From NCBI GenBank assembly GCA_947168585.1, contig CAMVMK010000005.1, positions 1-64,000 of the forward strand: DNA of 64,000 nucleotides, in the 5' to 3' direction. Below are positions 17,701 through 25,736 of the stretch, one piece after another. Below the pieces are notes generated by a model, which saw only the letters and a program-made list of their open reading frames with translations, was not told the DNA's origin and ran no database searches. How positions within the stretch are numbered: the stretch's first letter is position 1; each line of letters opens with the position of its first letter. A program made the translations under genes and the position numbers. This DNA is from an uncultured Fretibacterium sp. (GTDB lineage: Bacteria; Synergistota; Synergistia; Synergistales; Aminobacteriaceae).

Positions 17701-18301
17701 CTAACGGAACTTTATGAGAGCAGATAAAATAAGTATCTTCATTTTCGGGAACTATGTCGCTGCCCGTGAATGAAATATCGCCTAAAAGAGTATCGCTCAA
17801 AACATATTTAAGTCTATCGTCAGAGCCTTGATATTCTATACTTCCGTCTGCTTTTTCTATAAAAGGCTTTTTTGATGAATCAGTACCGCCGAATAAATAC
17901 TGCCCTGCAACTTTAGTATTTAAGTTGTCGAGCATAATTTTTTTATTAGCTTCTATCTGCTGTGTTATATCTTTTAATTGAGTTTCGTCTAAAGCACCGT
18001 CTCCGGCTTCGATAATTAAATTTCTTATAGATTTAGCAGCGTCAAGAACATTTTGAAGAGCACTTTGAGCGTGTTTAAGCATTGTCAAAGCGTTGCTTGT
18101 GTTATCTTGATATTGTTCATTAGCATTAATCGCAGTCTGAACAGTAAGCGAGCGTGCTATTGCCGAAGGATTTTCAGATAGACGCGTATATTTCTGCCCT
18201 GTAGCTATTTGCTGCTGAAGATTTTGGATATTCCGCTGATTTTCCCGCAAAGTATCCATGAGACTCCCGTACATTGTTGCTGTTGTCAGACGGCTGAACA
18301 T
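14795..18301 (-). CDS. flgL: Flagellar hook-associated protein 3, oversized
   Basis: The N-terminus (MFSRLTTATMYGSLMDTL, then QQQIATGQKYTRLSENPSA) and the C-terminus (ADVITQLMMADYMYQANLAV) are the flagellin-like D0/D1 helices of FlgL, which joins hook and filament. The protein is 1168 residues, while most FlgL proteins are roughly 300-500. The extra ~700 residues lie in the middle (about 150-1040), are beta-rich and acidic, and contain repeated TPETLAGKIN- or TVKDVMDRL-like units similar to flagellin hypervariable (FlgK/FliD-type) inserts. It is last in the flgM-flgN-flgK-flgL operon. An AGGAGG ribosome site is present. Confidence 0.93.
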   Translation of the reverse strand: MFSRLTTATMYGSLMDTLRENQRNIQNLQQQIATGQKYTRLSENPSAIARSLTVQTAINANEQYQDNTSNALTMLKHAQSALQNVLDAAKSIRNLIIEAGDGALDETQLKDITQQIEANKKIMLDNLNTKVAGQYLFGGTDSSKKPFIEKADGSIEYQGSDDRLKYVLSDTLLGDISFTGSDIVPENEDTYFICSHKVPLDWRWTGREEKVQITVGNRTLAVFIPEDWNDSDTNKTNKHSDEFANEENIQSLNFTDNNGYRDPNELSGISLEDLVSIINSSLEEQGADMLVNAYIEYDYDSGTQQLFLKSNTGEKVGITGWPDTDYMPTAATIISRDLSSTDCAGWNAEGSSLTISTLDGSVSPVTIEISSTDTPETLAGKINAIEGIYARHSADGNSIVITAQRIGDLPSDRLNIDEAQEALHYPSLVIKAEGGAEAMFAEFLDEDGNVAKDSVIVKSEVRILDQSHIDIFDYLGMETATKSREFAPDETLTVDDGTQLHWRIISGGRSVDMKLNSGEYTIEQLAERLKNAGTGWLEVTVEPGGHDADDDWGRGTADFEQETKRIVMRGLNGEQVIFLDMNEYNYASKMNLSTALRTDAYNESDDYIGVGMKCVNFPSAPCVDDNVGVPMRVQMNCGMYYDVNIKKADVINKETGFVDRALLMKEIVDQVNEIEGHDIMGFAQHIDKTGQDIEGSCSMYFLSGEAFTVVDMPFNDPEWNDYSGGLATQMGIHGGVSSNLKQTHIKMLDNATFEQAYNSDVDIYGNIESNPDALDFREGTIRFSNLSHSVDIDVSATDTVKDVMDRLRVQAGDWLYVNYYDEHMGQDATRNTGDFPLISISSVDGSAVNILDIKGHIAEDALGISTGIQTRVNPDGTGDGILSFTWDVNAQRYNDPDNPANPVEFPAEKLNITVAGYTHTIDLTTIRDVTSDDEIKADDIAQFINSRMQDEDVQAFINDDNELVVYSPRGYSVKIEFLDGSDNDVTRKFMVEDVDDDAVYVLSRTHYRGGYNLEGKAYYDSGNSTEPRGVDLTGGDLYSTGAHTQNATVRSGANTARQNGFGVINDVMAAIESGNREDLLNKMLPRMDDFINNILSVMAEDGALQARYEYNNQRLITENSVMTEEKDTLTGADPADVITQLMMADYMYQANLAVIARLIQPSLLDFLG

Positions 18302-18363
18302 TTTTATTTCCTCCTAAATTTTACTTCTCTGCCCGTTTGTCAGGCGGGCTAACTCCTATTTGT

Positions 18364-21300
18364 TTATCGGCCGACGAGTCCCATGCCGTTAATTATCGTG
18401 TTTAACATTTCGTCCATTGTCGTTATATAACGCGACATTGCTCCGAAAGCGCGGTTTAATATAACCATGTCCATGAGTTCTTCGTCTAAATTTACTCCGC
18501 TTACGGCCTGACGCTGGCTATCAATTTGCGAGCTTACTGTCGATTGAGTTTTATACATTAAGTTAGCGTGGCTTGCTTCCGTTCCGATTTGGGAGAGCAT
18601 AGCGTCATAAATCCCGCTGATTGTCATAGTTCCATGTTCAAGAACTTTTGCGAAATTCAAATCGTTCATTCTTGAAGCGTTCGTGCCATCGCCTGCGCCT
18701 GCGCTGATACCCTTAGTTGCGAGACCGTTTTCGTCTTTAACGCCCGTAGCCGCGCCGATTAATGACGGATCATGAGAAACGCGGTCAGTAACTTTTAATT
18801 TTTCTGAAGCCCCCGACTGCATTGTAAGAGCATCGAAAAACGCCACGCCCGTTGTCGTGATGTCGCTCCCTACACCGTAGCCCGAATATTGAAGAGCGTT
18901 GATATTTTTAATTAATCCGTAAGCCATTTCGTCAAGTTCGGATTTAAGATTAGGGATCATTTCGTCTCTTGCTTCTTCGAGGCCTTTTATAGAACCGTCT
19001 TTAATATGATGAAGGACTTTGATAATTGCACTGCCCTCACTCTTTAAGTTCAGCCATAAACTTTGACTGACTTCGCTGAGTTCTGTCGCGCTGTAACGGT
19101 CAGCAACTTCGCCCGTTGTTGCTGGTATTCTGCGCGCCATATTGAATTTATTATCAGAAGAAAGATAACGGACTCCGTCTAAACTGAATGAAGCGTCATT
19201 AGCTACGCCCGAGTCGGGAATATAAGCTATTTCGCGGTAACTCGTCAAATATTTGTCGCTATCTTCGGGGTCAGGAATATTTGAAATTATTAATTGATTT
19301 TGAGTGAGGCCGAGCCTGCGCAAAACCTGCATATTTCCGTCTTCAGAACCCATTAGAGTAATTCTTTGGGCTTCTCCGGCTACGTTTGCTGAAATTTCAA
19401 GATAGCCGTTATCAACTGAAGCATGAACCCATTGTTCCGGCTCAGTAAAGCCAAATTCAGCCTGATATTTTTCATTGATTTTATTTCGGATTGTTACGAG
19501 ACTGTCTGAATTTTCAACGTCAATCGTAATCACGGGATTTTCATTCACCATTCCGAGTCTTTCAGCTAAATTGCCCTCGACATCTGAAATTGAAATTAAA
19601 TGATTATCGCGGCTTTCAATATAGAATTGAGTATAAACTCCTGTAGATGATTTCCCGGCAGTTACTGACATATTTGCTAAAGCCGGATTATCGGAAGTTG
19701 CCGCGTTTGTAAAAGTATCGGCCATGAAGTCGCTTAAATCTTTAACGGAAAGAGTCGAACTTGTAGTCTTAGTGTTGCCTAAATCGGAACTTAAAATCCA
19801 AGTGTTAGTAGAACTGTTCCAAGTGGCCGTGAAATCGACTTGATCTCCTGAGACCCCGACCCTGAAAGTATGACGTTCGCCCGCCGTACCTGCCGCTAAA
19901 ATTTCACCTTCAGCAAGGTCGGCAGTTTCGCGGAAAACGTTTGAAGTTACGCGGGTTCCCTGCGTTCCGACCTGGATTCTAAACGAGCCGGAAATGTTCA
20001 AAGCGTCAGTTATTTCTACGGGTTCAACGCGCATATTTACACCGGTTAATTCTGCTTTAACTTCGGTCAAAGTTCCTAATAATCCGGCATAATCAGTAAT
20101 TTCGAGCGGCGAATTTTCGTTAATATCGCTGTCGGTCGTGAAAGTTATTGATGCTGGTCGGTAATTATAAATAGCTTTCAAATTCACATCAACGCCGTTG
20201 TTAGATTGAGCGTAAGAAACAGCATTATTAATAAAACTTGTAAAGTTACTGACAGTTAAATTTCCATCCGAAGTTGTAAAAGTTACAGGATTGCCGTCAT
20301 CGTCAAATATAGAATCGCCGTTGAGTTCTGCTCTCATTTTCCAAACGTACACAGTATTATCATCAGCGTCAGTTGTTTCAACGCGGTCGATTTTTATAGT
20401 TAAAACCGAAGGCTTTTCATCAGCGTCAAGAGTTCTGAACGTTAATTTATAAGGAATATCAGCAGAGTCAGCCGTTAAAATATTTGAGCCTTGAAATTCC
20501 GAAGTTTTAGCGGCTCTTGTCTCGAGGCAGTGGGCATTACCGCCGCCGACTGTCCATTCAACACCGTTAGCAATTCTATCGACTGTTAATTGGTGAGTGC
20601 CTTCCGGGCCTGTAGCTAAAGCCTCAGCAACGTTGATATTGTCAACTATATCAAATTCGTTTTCAGCGACTTGAACATCGTAATAAACTTGATTGTCCCA
20701 CATGAAAGCATGAGCTTTTAACTCTCTTACATGAACGCCTTGAACTAAAACACGGCCGTTGACAGATAAGAAAAATTCACCCTTGACACCATTATGTTCA
20801 ATAGGCTCATTATATTGGATATCCATCATTTTAGAGAGTTTATCTAAAATTAAATCTCTTTGATCATATAAATCATTAGCATTTTGATCTAAGGCTTCAG
20901 CTGTAGCTATCTCCTGATTTAGTGCGGCCAAGTCATATAACATCTGATTAGCTTCTGCTACAGACTGCTGAATTTCCATGTTAACAGATTCGTTATAAGT
21001 ATTAAAATTAGATATTAAATTAGAAAGCATTATGCCGATAGAATCTGCTGACTCAACTAAGGCACGGCGCGCGCTCGTATCTTCCGGAGAACGCTGTAAA
21101 GTCTGCATATTTGTAAAAAAAGTATCCATAGCATCGCGCAGTCCCGTAGATTGGGGCTCGGCTATATAATTTTGTATAGAATCATATAAACCGCTAACTT
21201 TTTCCCAATATCCTAAAGCTGATTGGCAGTCTCTATATTGAAAATCTAAAAATTCATCTCTTATTCTTTCTATAGTGCTTGCGTACATGCCCTGACCCAA

Positions 21301-21471
21301 CTGGCCGACATGCGCTATATCTTCGGGTGTTACAGTTGAAAAAATTACACGCTGACGGGAATAACCCTCAGTGTTCATATTAGAAATATTATGACCGACT
21401 GTCTGCATACCGAGTCTAAACCCGTTCAGAGCCGATTTTCCCATCTCAAGACCGCCGAAAGTGCTGCTCAT
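18364..21471 (-). CDS. flgK: Flagellar hook-associated protein 1, oversized
   Basis: The N-terminus contains the FlgK signature MGKSALNGFRLGMQTVGHNISNMNTEGYSRQ and the C-terminus ends GVNLDEELMDMVILNRAFGAMSRYITTMDEML, both forming the axial D0/D1 core. At 1035 residues it is about twice the usual ~450-650. The extra mass is an acidic beta-rich middle region (about 230-800). It is exported by the flagellar type III system with FlgN as chaperone. It starts 7 bases after flgN ends. A small CCCG-CGGG hairpin lies in the gap to flgL (18328-18345). Confidence 0.94.
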   Translation of the reverse strand: MSSTFGGLEMGKSALNGFRLGMQTVGHNISNMNTEGYSRQRVIFSTVTPEDIAHVGQLGQGMYASTIERIRDEFLDFQYRDCQSALGYWEKVSGLYDSIQNYIAEPQSTGLRDAMDTFFTNMQTLQRSPEDTSARRALVESADSIGIMLSNLISNFNTYNESVNMEIQQSVAEANQMLYDLAALNQEIATAEALDQNANDLYDQRDLILDKLSKMMDIQYNEPIEHNGVKGEFFLSVNGRVLVQGVHVRELKAHAFMWDNQVYYDVQVAENEFDIVDNINVAEALATGPEGTHQLTVDRIANGVEWTVGGGNAHCLETRAAKTSEFQGSNILTADSADIPYKLTFRTLDADEKPSVLTIKIDRVETTDADDNTVYVWKMRAELNGDSIFDDDGNPVTFTTSDGNLTVSNFTSFINNAVSYAQSNNGVDVNLKAIYNYRPASITFTTDSDINENSPLEITDYAGLLGTLTEVKAELTGVNMRVEPVEITDALNISGSFRIQVGTQGTRVTSNVFRETADLAEGEILAAGTAGERHTFRVGVSGDQVDFTATWNSSTNTWILSSDLGNTKTTSSTLSVKDLSDFMADTFTNAATSDNPALANMSVTAGKSSTGVYTQFYIESRDNHLISISDVEGNLAERLGMVNENPVITIDVENSDSLVTIRNKINEKYQAEFGFTEPEQWVHASVDNGYLEISANVAGEAQRITLMGSEDGNMQVLRRLGLTQNQLIISNIPDPEDSDKYLTSYREIAYIPDSGVANDASFSLDGVRYLSSDNKFNMARRIPATTGEVADRYSATELSEVSQSLWLNLKSEGSAIIKVLHHIKDGSIKGLEEARDEMIPNLKSELDEMAYGLIKNINALQYSGYGVGSDITTTGVAFFDALTMQSGASEKLKVTDRVSHDPSLIGAATGVKDENGLATKGISAGAGDGTNASRMNDLNFAKVLEHGTMTISGIYDAMLSQIGTEASHANLMYKTQSTVSSQIDSQRQAVSGVNLDEELMDMVILNRAFGAMSRYITTMDEMLNTIINGMGLVGR

Positions 21472-21477
21472 AATTAT

Positions 21478-21930
21478 TTACCCCCTAAAATCGGCCGCAG
21501 ACTGTGAAAGAGTATCCCCGTTTATACGCCGCCATTCAGAAAGCAGCATTGAAGTATATTTTTCGTTCTGGTCAATTAGGCCGCTTAAAATCATTATTTC
21601 CGATTTCAACAAAAAAACAGACTGCGCTAATTTATCAGCAGCCTTCTTAAATTCTTCACGCTCATAGTCCTGCATAATTGACAGCAGCGAACTTACTTTC
21701 GGTTCACACGAAAACGCGGCGGCTAATTTTTTCGCAATTTCCGAGCGTATATTTTCGTGAGTCTGGACTTCAAAAGAAATATCCCGTGCTTCGTCCATCA
21801 AAGAATTTACAGCTTCGGTGTCGCGCTGACGCATTGCCTCGCGCTGTTCGCGCATAACGTCAATTAAGTCATCTATGCAGTCGGCTTCGTCAAGAATTGA
21901 ATCTATAAGTTTCTCAACATCGGCACGCAT
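21478..21930 (-). CDS. flgN: Flagellar export chaperone FlgN
   Basis: This 150-residue all-helical protein lies between flgM and flgK, the classic place for FlgN, the chaperone that delivers FlgK and FlgL to the export gate. Long amphipathic helices are visible (DDLIDVMREQREAMRQRD). The family is weakly conserved, so the call relies partly on position. It is 16 bases downstream of flgM and 6 bases upstream of flgK. Confidence 0.85.
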   Translation of the reverse strand: MRADVEKLIDSILDEADCIDDLIDVMREQREAMRQRDTEAVNSLMDEARDISFEVQTHENIRSEIAKKLAAAFSCEPKVSSLLSIMQDYEREEFKKAADKLAQSVFLLKSEIMILSGLIDQNEKYTSMLLSEWRRINGDTLSQSAADFRG

Positions 21931-21946
21931 TTTTCATAAAAATTTT

Positions 21947-22243
21947 TTATTCTGCGGCGACGTCGATCATTCCCGCGATTATCAACCGTCCGGCTAATTT
22001 ATCGAGCGGAGGATTATAAGTTCCCTCTTCAATTTGCGTCTTGAAATTCGTTACAACGTCTTCCCTGACGTCCGGAATATTTTTTATTTCGGCGTTGACT
22101 TTCGAGAGCAAAGTTCCGAACGAACTGAATTTTGCGTTATCGGCTTCTTCGTAAGCTGAGCTGCCGTTGTAAGAAACACTCCTTTTTGATTTTTTATTAT
22201 TCAGGGCATCAATGTTATATTGCCCAGATATTCTTCCAATCAT
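21947..22243 (-). CDS. flgM: Anti-sigma-28 factor FlgM
   Basis: The 98-residue protein ends with the sigma-28 binding region of FlgM: VREDVVTNFKTQIEEGTYNPPLDKLAGRLI. FlgM holds FliA inactive until the hook is finished and FlgM is exported. It is the first gene of the operon behind a sigma-28-like promoter, so it would feed back on its own synthesis. An AAGGAGGG ribosome site precedes ATG. Confidence 0.92.
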   Translation of the reverse strand: MIGRISGQYNIDALNNKKSKRSVSYNGSSAYEEADNAKFSSFGTLLSKVNAEIKNIPDVREDVVTNFKTQIEEGTYNPPLDKLAGRLIIAGMIDVAAE

Positions 22244-22286
22244 TTTTTATGCCCTCCTTTGCAAAGATTTTCTTCGTTTTGAAATA

Positions 22287-22315
22287 AATTTCGGTTTTAT
22301 TTCTGTGTATCTTTA
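22287..22315 (-). promoter_or_regulatory. Sigma-28 (FliA)-like promoter of the flgMNKL operon
   Basis: On the minus strand TAAAG (22315-22311) is followed after about 16 bases by CCGAAA (22294-22289). This resembles the sigma-28 consensus TAAA-N15-GCCGATAA, with one main mismatch in the -10 half. Its position ahead of flgM fits class 3 flagellar control. Confidence 0.55.
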
Positions 22316-22362
22316 GCCTTTACAATAAAAAAATAAAATCGAAGGGACATTAAAAATTTTAG

Positions 22363-22902
22363 TTAAATATTTTTCCAGAGAACTTTTAAGAAATCCATTG
22401 CGTTATCGATTGTAACAAATCTCACAGCAAAAGCCGCCATCGACAGAAGCACGCAGCACAAAACGAAATTTCTTTCACCCCTGCTCATCTCGCCGATTTT
22501 TTTAGACATATGGAAAACATGAAAACCTATGCTTCTTTTCCACGGAAATAAAAACGGAACTGTTCCGCACCACGCGTCTTCAAGAATATGAAGCAGACAG
22601 CCCATTACCCAAAATCCCGCGCACGCCCATAAATCATAATGAGCGTTTCTTCCGTCAACGAGAGCAGAAAGTCTCGGAATTATCCAGCCCGCTCTCTTGA
22701 AACATACGTAAGCTAACGCAGCCCACGGGGCAAACCAGTGAGTCCAGCGTCTGTGCCAGCGGTTTCGTCTTTTTCCGAAAAATACATATTCAGACGAGTC
22801 CGGAAATGTTGAGCCGAAAAAGCTGAATAACGCCGCTAAAGGCGATCCTGTCGCCCCTAAAATTATTGCAGTTGTTGAAAGTCTATGTCCTTTTCCTGTC
22901 AT
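22363..22902 (-). CDS. YdjM-like inner-membrane metal-dependent hydrolase
   Basis: This 179-residue protein resembles the YdjM/DUF457 family. It has an N-terminal His (GKGHRLSTTA), PDSSEYVFF, the WHRRWTHW segment with clustered His, and a further conserved-type HILEDAW in the next helix. These His/Asp residues probably bind a metal at the membrane surface. Four or so hydrophobic segments are present. Function in the family is poorly defined. It is divergent from cobU with only 40 bases between the starts. Confidence 0.7.
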   Translation of the reverse strand: MTGKGHRLSTTAIILGATGSPLAALFSFFGSTFPDSSEYVFFGKRRNRWHRRWTHWFAPWAALAYVCFKRAGWIIPRLSALVDGRNAHYDLWACAGFWVMGCLLHILEDAWCGTVPFLFPWKRSIGFHVFHMSKKIGEMSRGERNFVLCCVLLSMAAFAVRFVTIDNAMDFLKVLWKNI

Positions 22903-22927
22903 GTTAGTATCCTAAAAATTTTTAAGG

Positions 22928-22936
22928 TATTATAAC
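22928..22936 (+). promoter_or_regulatory. -10 box directly in front of cobU (leaderless mRNA likely)
   Basis: TATTATAAC ends 6 bases before the ATG at 22943 and no Shine-Dalgarno is present, so transcription would start at or within a base or two of the start codon. Confidence 0.4.
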
Positions 22937-22942
22937 AAAATT

Positions 22943-23476
22943 ATGATGATTTTAATTTGCGGAAGCTCAGGAAGCGGTAAAAGTAAATTCACCGAAGATT
23001 TACTCGAAAAATTTAAGAGCGAAAAAAAATTTTATGTCGCTGCGTCAAAAATTTTTGCAATGCCTGACGGCAGACAGGATTTAGAAATGCTCGAACGTAT
23101 AAAAAAACATAAAGCCATGAGAGCCGGAAAAAATTTTATAACTATCGAACGCGAAAAAAATTTAGGAGGATTAAATTTCCCGGAAAGTTCGAGCGTCTTA
23201 ATTGAAAGTTTAACGGCGTGGCTCGCTAATGAAATGTTTGACTCGAACGGCGGACAGGAAAAAATTTTTGAAAAAATTTTCGATGATATTCAAACGTTAA
23301 AGGCCAAGTGCGAAAATTTAATTTTAGTTTCGGACGATATTTTTTCGGACGGAATTATTTACGATGACTCTACAGAATTTTATAGAAAAACTCTTGCGGC
23401 CTTGATGATTAAATCTGCTTCAATAAGCAATAAAGTTATAGAAATTTTTTCGGGACTTCCCGTCTATTTGAAGTAG
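22943..23476 (+). CDS. cobU: Adenosylcobinamide kinase / guanylyltransferase
   Basis: This 177-residue protein matches CobU, which phosphorylates adenosylcobinamide and then attaches GMP in cobamide loop assembly. Walker A is GSSGSGKS near residues 7-14. FYVAASKIF is followed by ERIKKHKAMR, where the His corresponds to the guanylylated residue. VLIESLTAWLANEM and the closing FSGLPVYLK are also typical. There are two adjacent ATG codons and no ribosome site. Other cobamide genes in the window are cbiB, cobD and cobQ, but none is adjacent. Confidence 0.85.
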   Translation: MMILICGSSGSGKSKFTEDLLEKFKSEKKFYVAASKIFAMPDGRQDLEMLERIKKHKAMRAGKNFITIEREKNLGGLNFPESSSVLIESLTAWLANEMFDSNGGQEKIFEKIFDDIQTLKAKCENLILVSDDIFSDGIIYDDSTEFYRKTLAALMIKSASISNKVIEIFSGLPVYLK

Positions 23477-23502
23477 AGGGGAAGTCTTCTTGCGAGTTAT
23501 GA

Positions 23503-23529
23503 TAAAAAACGGCCGTCTTATGAACAGCC
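23503..23529 (-). terminator. Terminator downstream of the split Sel1 gene
   Basis: On the minus strand GGCTGT pairs with ACGGCC (one G-U pair), followed by GTTTTTT. It lies 19 bases after the stop codon of the Sel1 fragment. Confidence 0.6.
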
Positions 23530-23547
23530 GCCCTCGAATTTTCTATT

Positions 23548-23874
23548 TTATTTTTTCTTATTTTTTTGAATTTCGTCATATTTTTGCTTGGCTTCGGTTT
23601 CTGCTTCTTCGGCATCTTTTTGTGAAACTTTTGCAGACGAAAACCAGCCTTCTTCCTTTAACTCTTCTAATTTTTTAGAGTTGTCCTCACCGCTAAGCTG
23701 AGAGAGATACGCCCACATATAAGCCTTTTTATAATCTTTTTCCACATATTCGCCTCTATAATACATTGCGCCTATATTAGATTGAGCGTTGGCATTGCCA
23801 TTATCAGCTGCTTTACTGAACCAATCAAAAGCTTTTTTATAATCTTGCAGTACTCCCCTTTTTCCGAAGTAGTA
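23548..23874 (-). pseudogene. 3' part of a Sel1-repeat protein gene split by an IS607-type element
   Basis: Open codons run from the element border to the stop: YYFGKRGVLQDYKKAF, then AADNGNANAQSNIGAMYYRGEY, then KDYKKAYMWAYLS. These are Sel1/TPR-like helical hairpins followed by a charged C-terminal tail. A stop codon lies just outside in the element, and there is no natural start until an internal ATG at 23766. The reading frame joins that of the gene ending at 25773 if the element is removed. The rebuilt protein would have about 537 residues. Confidence 0.85.
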
Positions 23875-23950
23875 TTAAATTTCTTTACTTGTTTTATATA
23901 AAAATATATGATATTATAAAAATAAATTGAACGGAGGAGTGTTAGTTTTT

Positions 23951-24514
23951 TTGAAATTAAGTGAGTACGCAAAGAAAAATTCAATAACATATCAAACAGC
24001 TTGGAATCATTTTAAGAGCGGAAAAATTCCTAATGCAAGGCAACTCGCTACTGGAACTGTTGTTATTGATGAGAATTTACATACTCAAATTAATGATTAT
24101 GTTATTGTTTATGCAAGAGTTTCAAGTTCTGAAAATAAATCCAACCTTGATTCACAGGCAGAAAGATTAGTGCAGTATTGCGAGGCATCGGGATTAACCA
24201 TTTCAGAGATTGTGAAGGAATGTGCGAGCGGTCTGAATGATAACAGACCTAAATTGTCAAAAATATTCAGAGATAGGAAAGCTACCAAAATTGTTGTTGA
24301 ACATAAAGACAGATTAACAAGATTCGGTTATAACTACATAGAACTTCTTTACCCTGAATGCAAAATAATAGTTGTAGATCCGTGTGAGGATAAACAGGAT
24401 TTGTTTGAAGATTTTGTTTCGCTTGTAACAAGTTTTTGTGCGCGTATTTACGGAAGAAGACGTTCACGCAGGAAAACGGAGCAGATAATAGAGGCGTTAA
24501 ATGCTACTGAGTGA
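23951..24514 (+). CDS. tnpA: IS607-type serine recombinase (TnpA)
   Basis: The protein begins LKLSEYAKKNSITYQTAWNHF, the MerR-like DNA-binding domain of IS607 transposases, followed by IPNARQLATGT. The recombinase domain starts at VIVYARVSSSENKSNLDSQ, where the Ser after ARV is the catalytic one, and continues with ASGLNDNRPKL and EHKDRLTRFG. TTG at 23951 is preferred as start because GGAGGAG (23933-23939) lies about 11 bases upstream; a TTG at 23927 would precede that ribosome site. This gives 187 residues. The C-terminus ends in an Arg-rich tail overlapping tnpB. Confidence 0.9.
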   Translation: MKLSEYAKKNSITYQTAWNHFKSGKIPNARQLATGTVVIDENLHTQINDYVIVYARVSSSENKSNLDSQAERLVQYCEASGLTISEIVKECASGLNDNRPKLSKIFRDRKATKIVVEHKDRLTRFGYNYIELLYPECKIIVVDPCEDKQDLFEDFVSLVTSFCARIYGRRRSRRKTEQIIEALNATE

Positions 24515-25736
24515 ACAGCACATTTTTACAAGGGGCTCAAAATCCTTTCAAGAGTTTGAAAAATTGTGTCGTAATGCCAATAATTTGTACAATGCGACAA
24601 TGTATTGCGTACGTCAAAACTTTTTCGCAGGAAAGATATTAACTTACCCTGAGGTAAATAAACAATTCATCAAAGATAAGCAGGCTGATTATTACAGTTT
24701 TCCAACAAAAATATCACAGCAAATTCAAAGGAATGTTGCTGCTGCATGGAAAAGTTATTTTAGCCTTATTAAGGATTACAAGAAAAGCCCATCAAAATAT
24801 CAGGGCAAGCCGCATATACCTGGATACAGAGAAAAAGGCGGATTTTATATAGTTCCGTTTACAGTGCAGTCAATATCTTTTAATAACCGCAATGTTAAAA
24901 AGGGATTTTTGAAATTATCAGGAACTTCTGTACTAATTAAGACACAGCAAAAAGAAATACAGGCGGCACGATTAGTCCCATTGGATAGGAATCACATAAA
25001 AGTGGAAGTTCTTTATAAGGCTGTATGCCATGAAAGAAGGGATACTGGCAAAATTGCGTCGATAGATTTAGGCGTAAATAATCTTGCAACAATTATATAT
25101 CCTAACTCAAAAACAGAAATTATCAACGGCCGCCCGTTGAAGTCTATAAACCAGTTTTATAACAAGAAATTGGCGAAAGTACGCTCTGAAAATTCACGGA
25201 GAAAAAAACAGACAAGAAAAGAGGTGAATTTGATTAGCAAACGCCGCAATAAGATAAATGACTATCTTCACAAGTCATCCCGTTATATAGTGAATCAATT
25301 AGTTTCCAACGATGTATCAGAATTAGTAATCGGGTACAATGCGGGGTGGAAACAAGACACCGAAATGGGAAAAGCAGGTAATCAGAGATTTCAGTCGATA
25401 CCGTTTTATAAATTCATAAATATGCTGACATACAAATGCGAATTAGCTGGAATTGCAGTAGCTACAAATGAAGAAAGTTACACGTCAAAATGCAGTTTTT
25501 TAGATAATGAAGAAATTTGCAAACACGATGAATACAAAGGTAAACGGGTAAAACGTGGATTATTCAAAAGTTCTGGCGGAAAATTATTAAACGCTGATGT
25601 CAATGGTGCATTGAATATTCTGAAAAAATATCTCGAAGAAAAAGTAGTCAGGAATAAAGAGCAAATCTTAAACTCTTTGGACTTGATAGAGGTGTGTAGT
25701 ACGCCAACAGTTTATACTGTAAAACTCATAGCATAA
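24501..25736 (+). CDS. tnpB: TnpB RNA-guided nuclease of the IS607-type element
   Basis: This 411-residue TnpB has the RuvC nuclease core. ASIDLGVNN (about residues 188-196) holds the first catalytic Asp and LNADVNGALNIL (about 365-376) the last. The usual RuvC-II Glu is not at its normal place: the strand reads VIGYNAGWKQ, while a Glu is found in NEESYTSK further on. The CxxC zinc pairs common in TnpB are also missing; only single Cys residues remain in SKCSFLDNEEICKHDEY. This is a known TnpB sublineage rather than obvious decay. The start overlaps tnpA by 14 bases, so translation is probably coupled. Confidence 0.9.
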   Translation: MLLSEQHIFTRGSKSFQEFEKLCRNANNLYNATMYCVRQNFFAGKILTYPEVNKQFIKDKQADYYSFPTKISQQIQRNVAAAWKSYFSLIKDYKKSPSKYQGKPHIPGYREKGGFYIVPFTVQSISFNNRNVKKGFLKLSGTSVLIKTQQKEIQAARLVPLDRNHIKVEVLYKAVCHERRDTGKIASIDLGVNNLATIIYPNSKTEIINGRPLKSINQFYNKKLAKVRSENSRRKKQTRKEVNLISKRRNKINDYLHKSSRYIVNQLVSNDVSELVIGYNAGWKQDTEMGKAGNQRFQSIPFYKFINMLTYKCELAGIAVATNEESYTSKCSFLDNEEICKHDEYKGKRVKRGLFKSSGGKLLNADVNGALNILKKYLEEKVVRNKEQILNSLDLIEVCSTPTVYTVKLIA

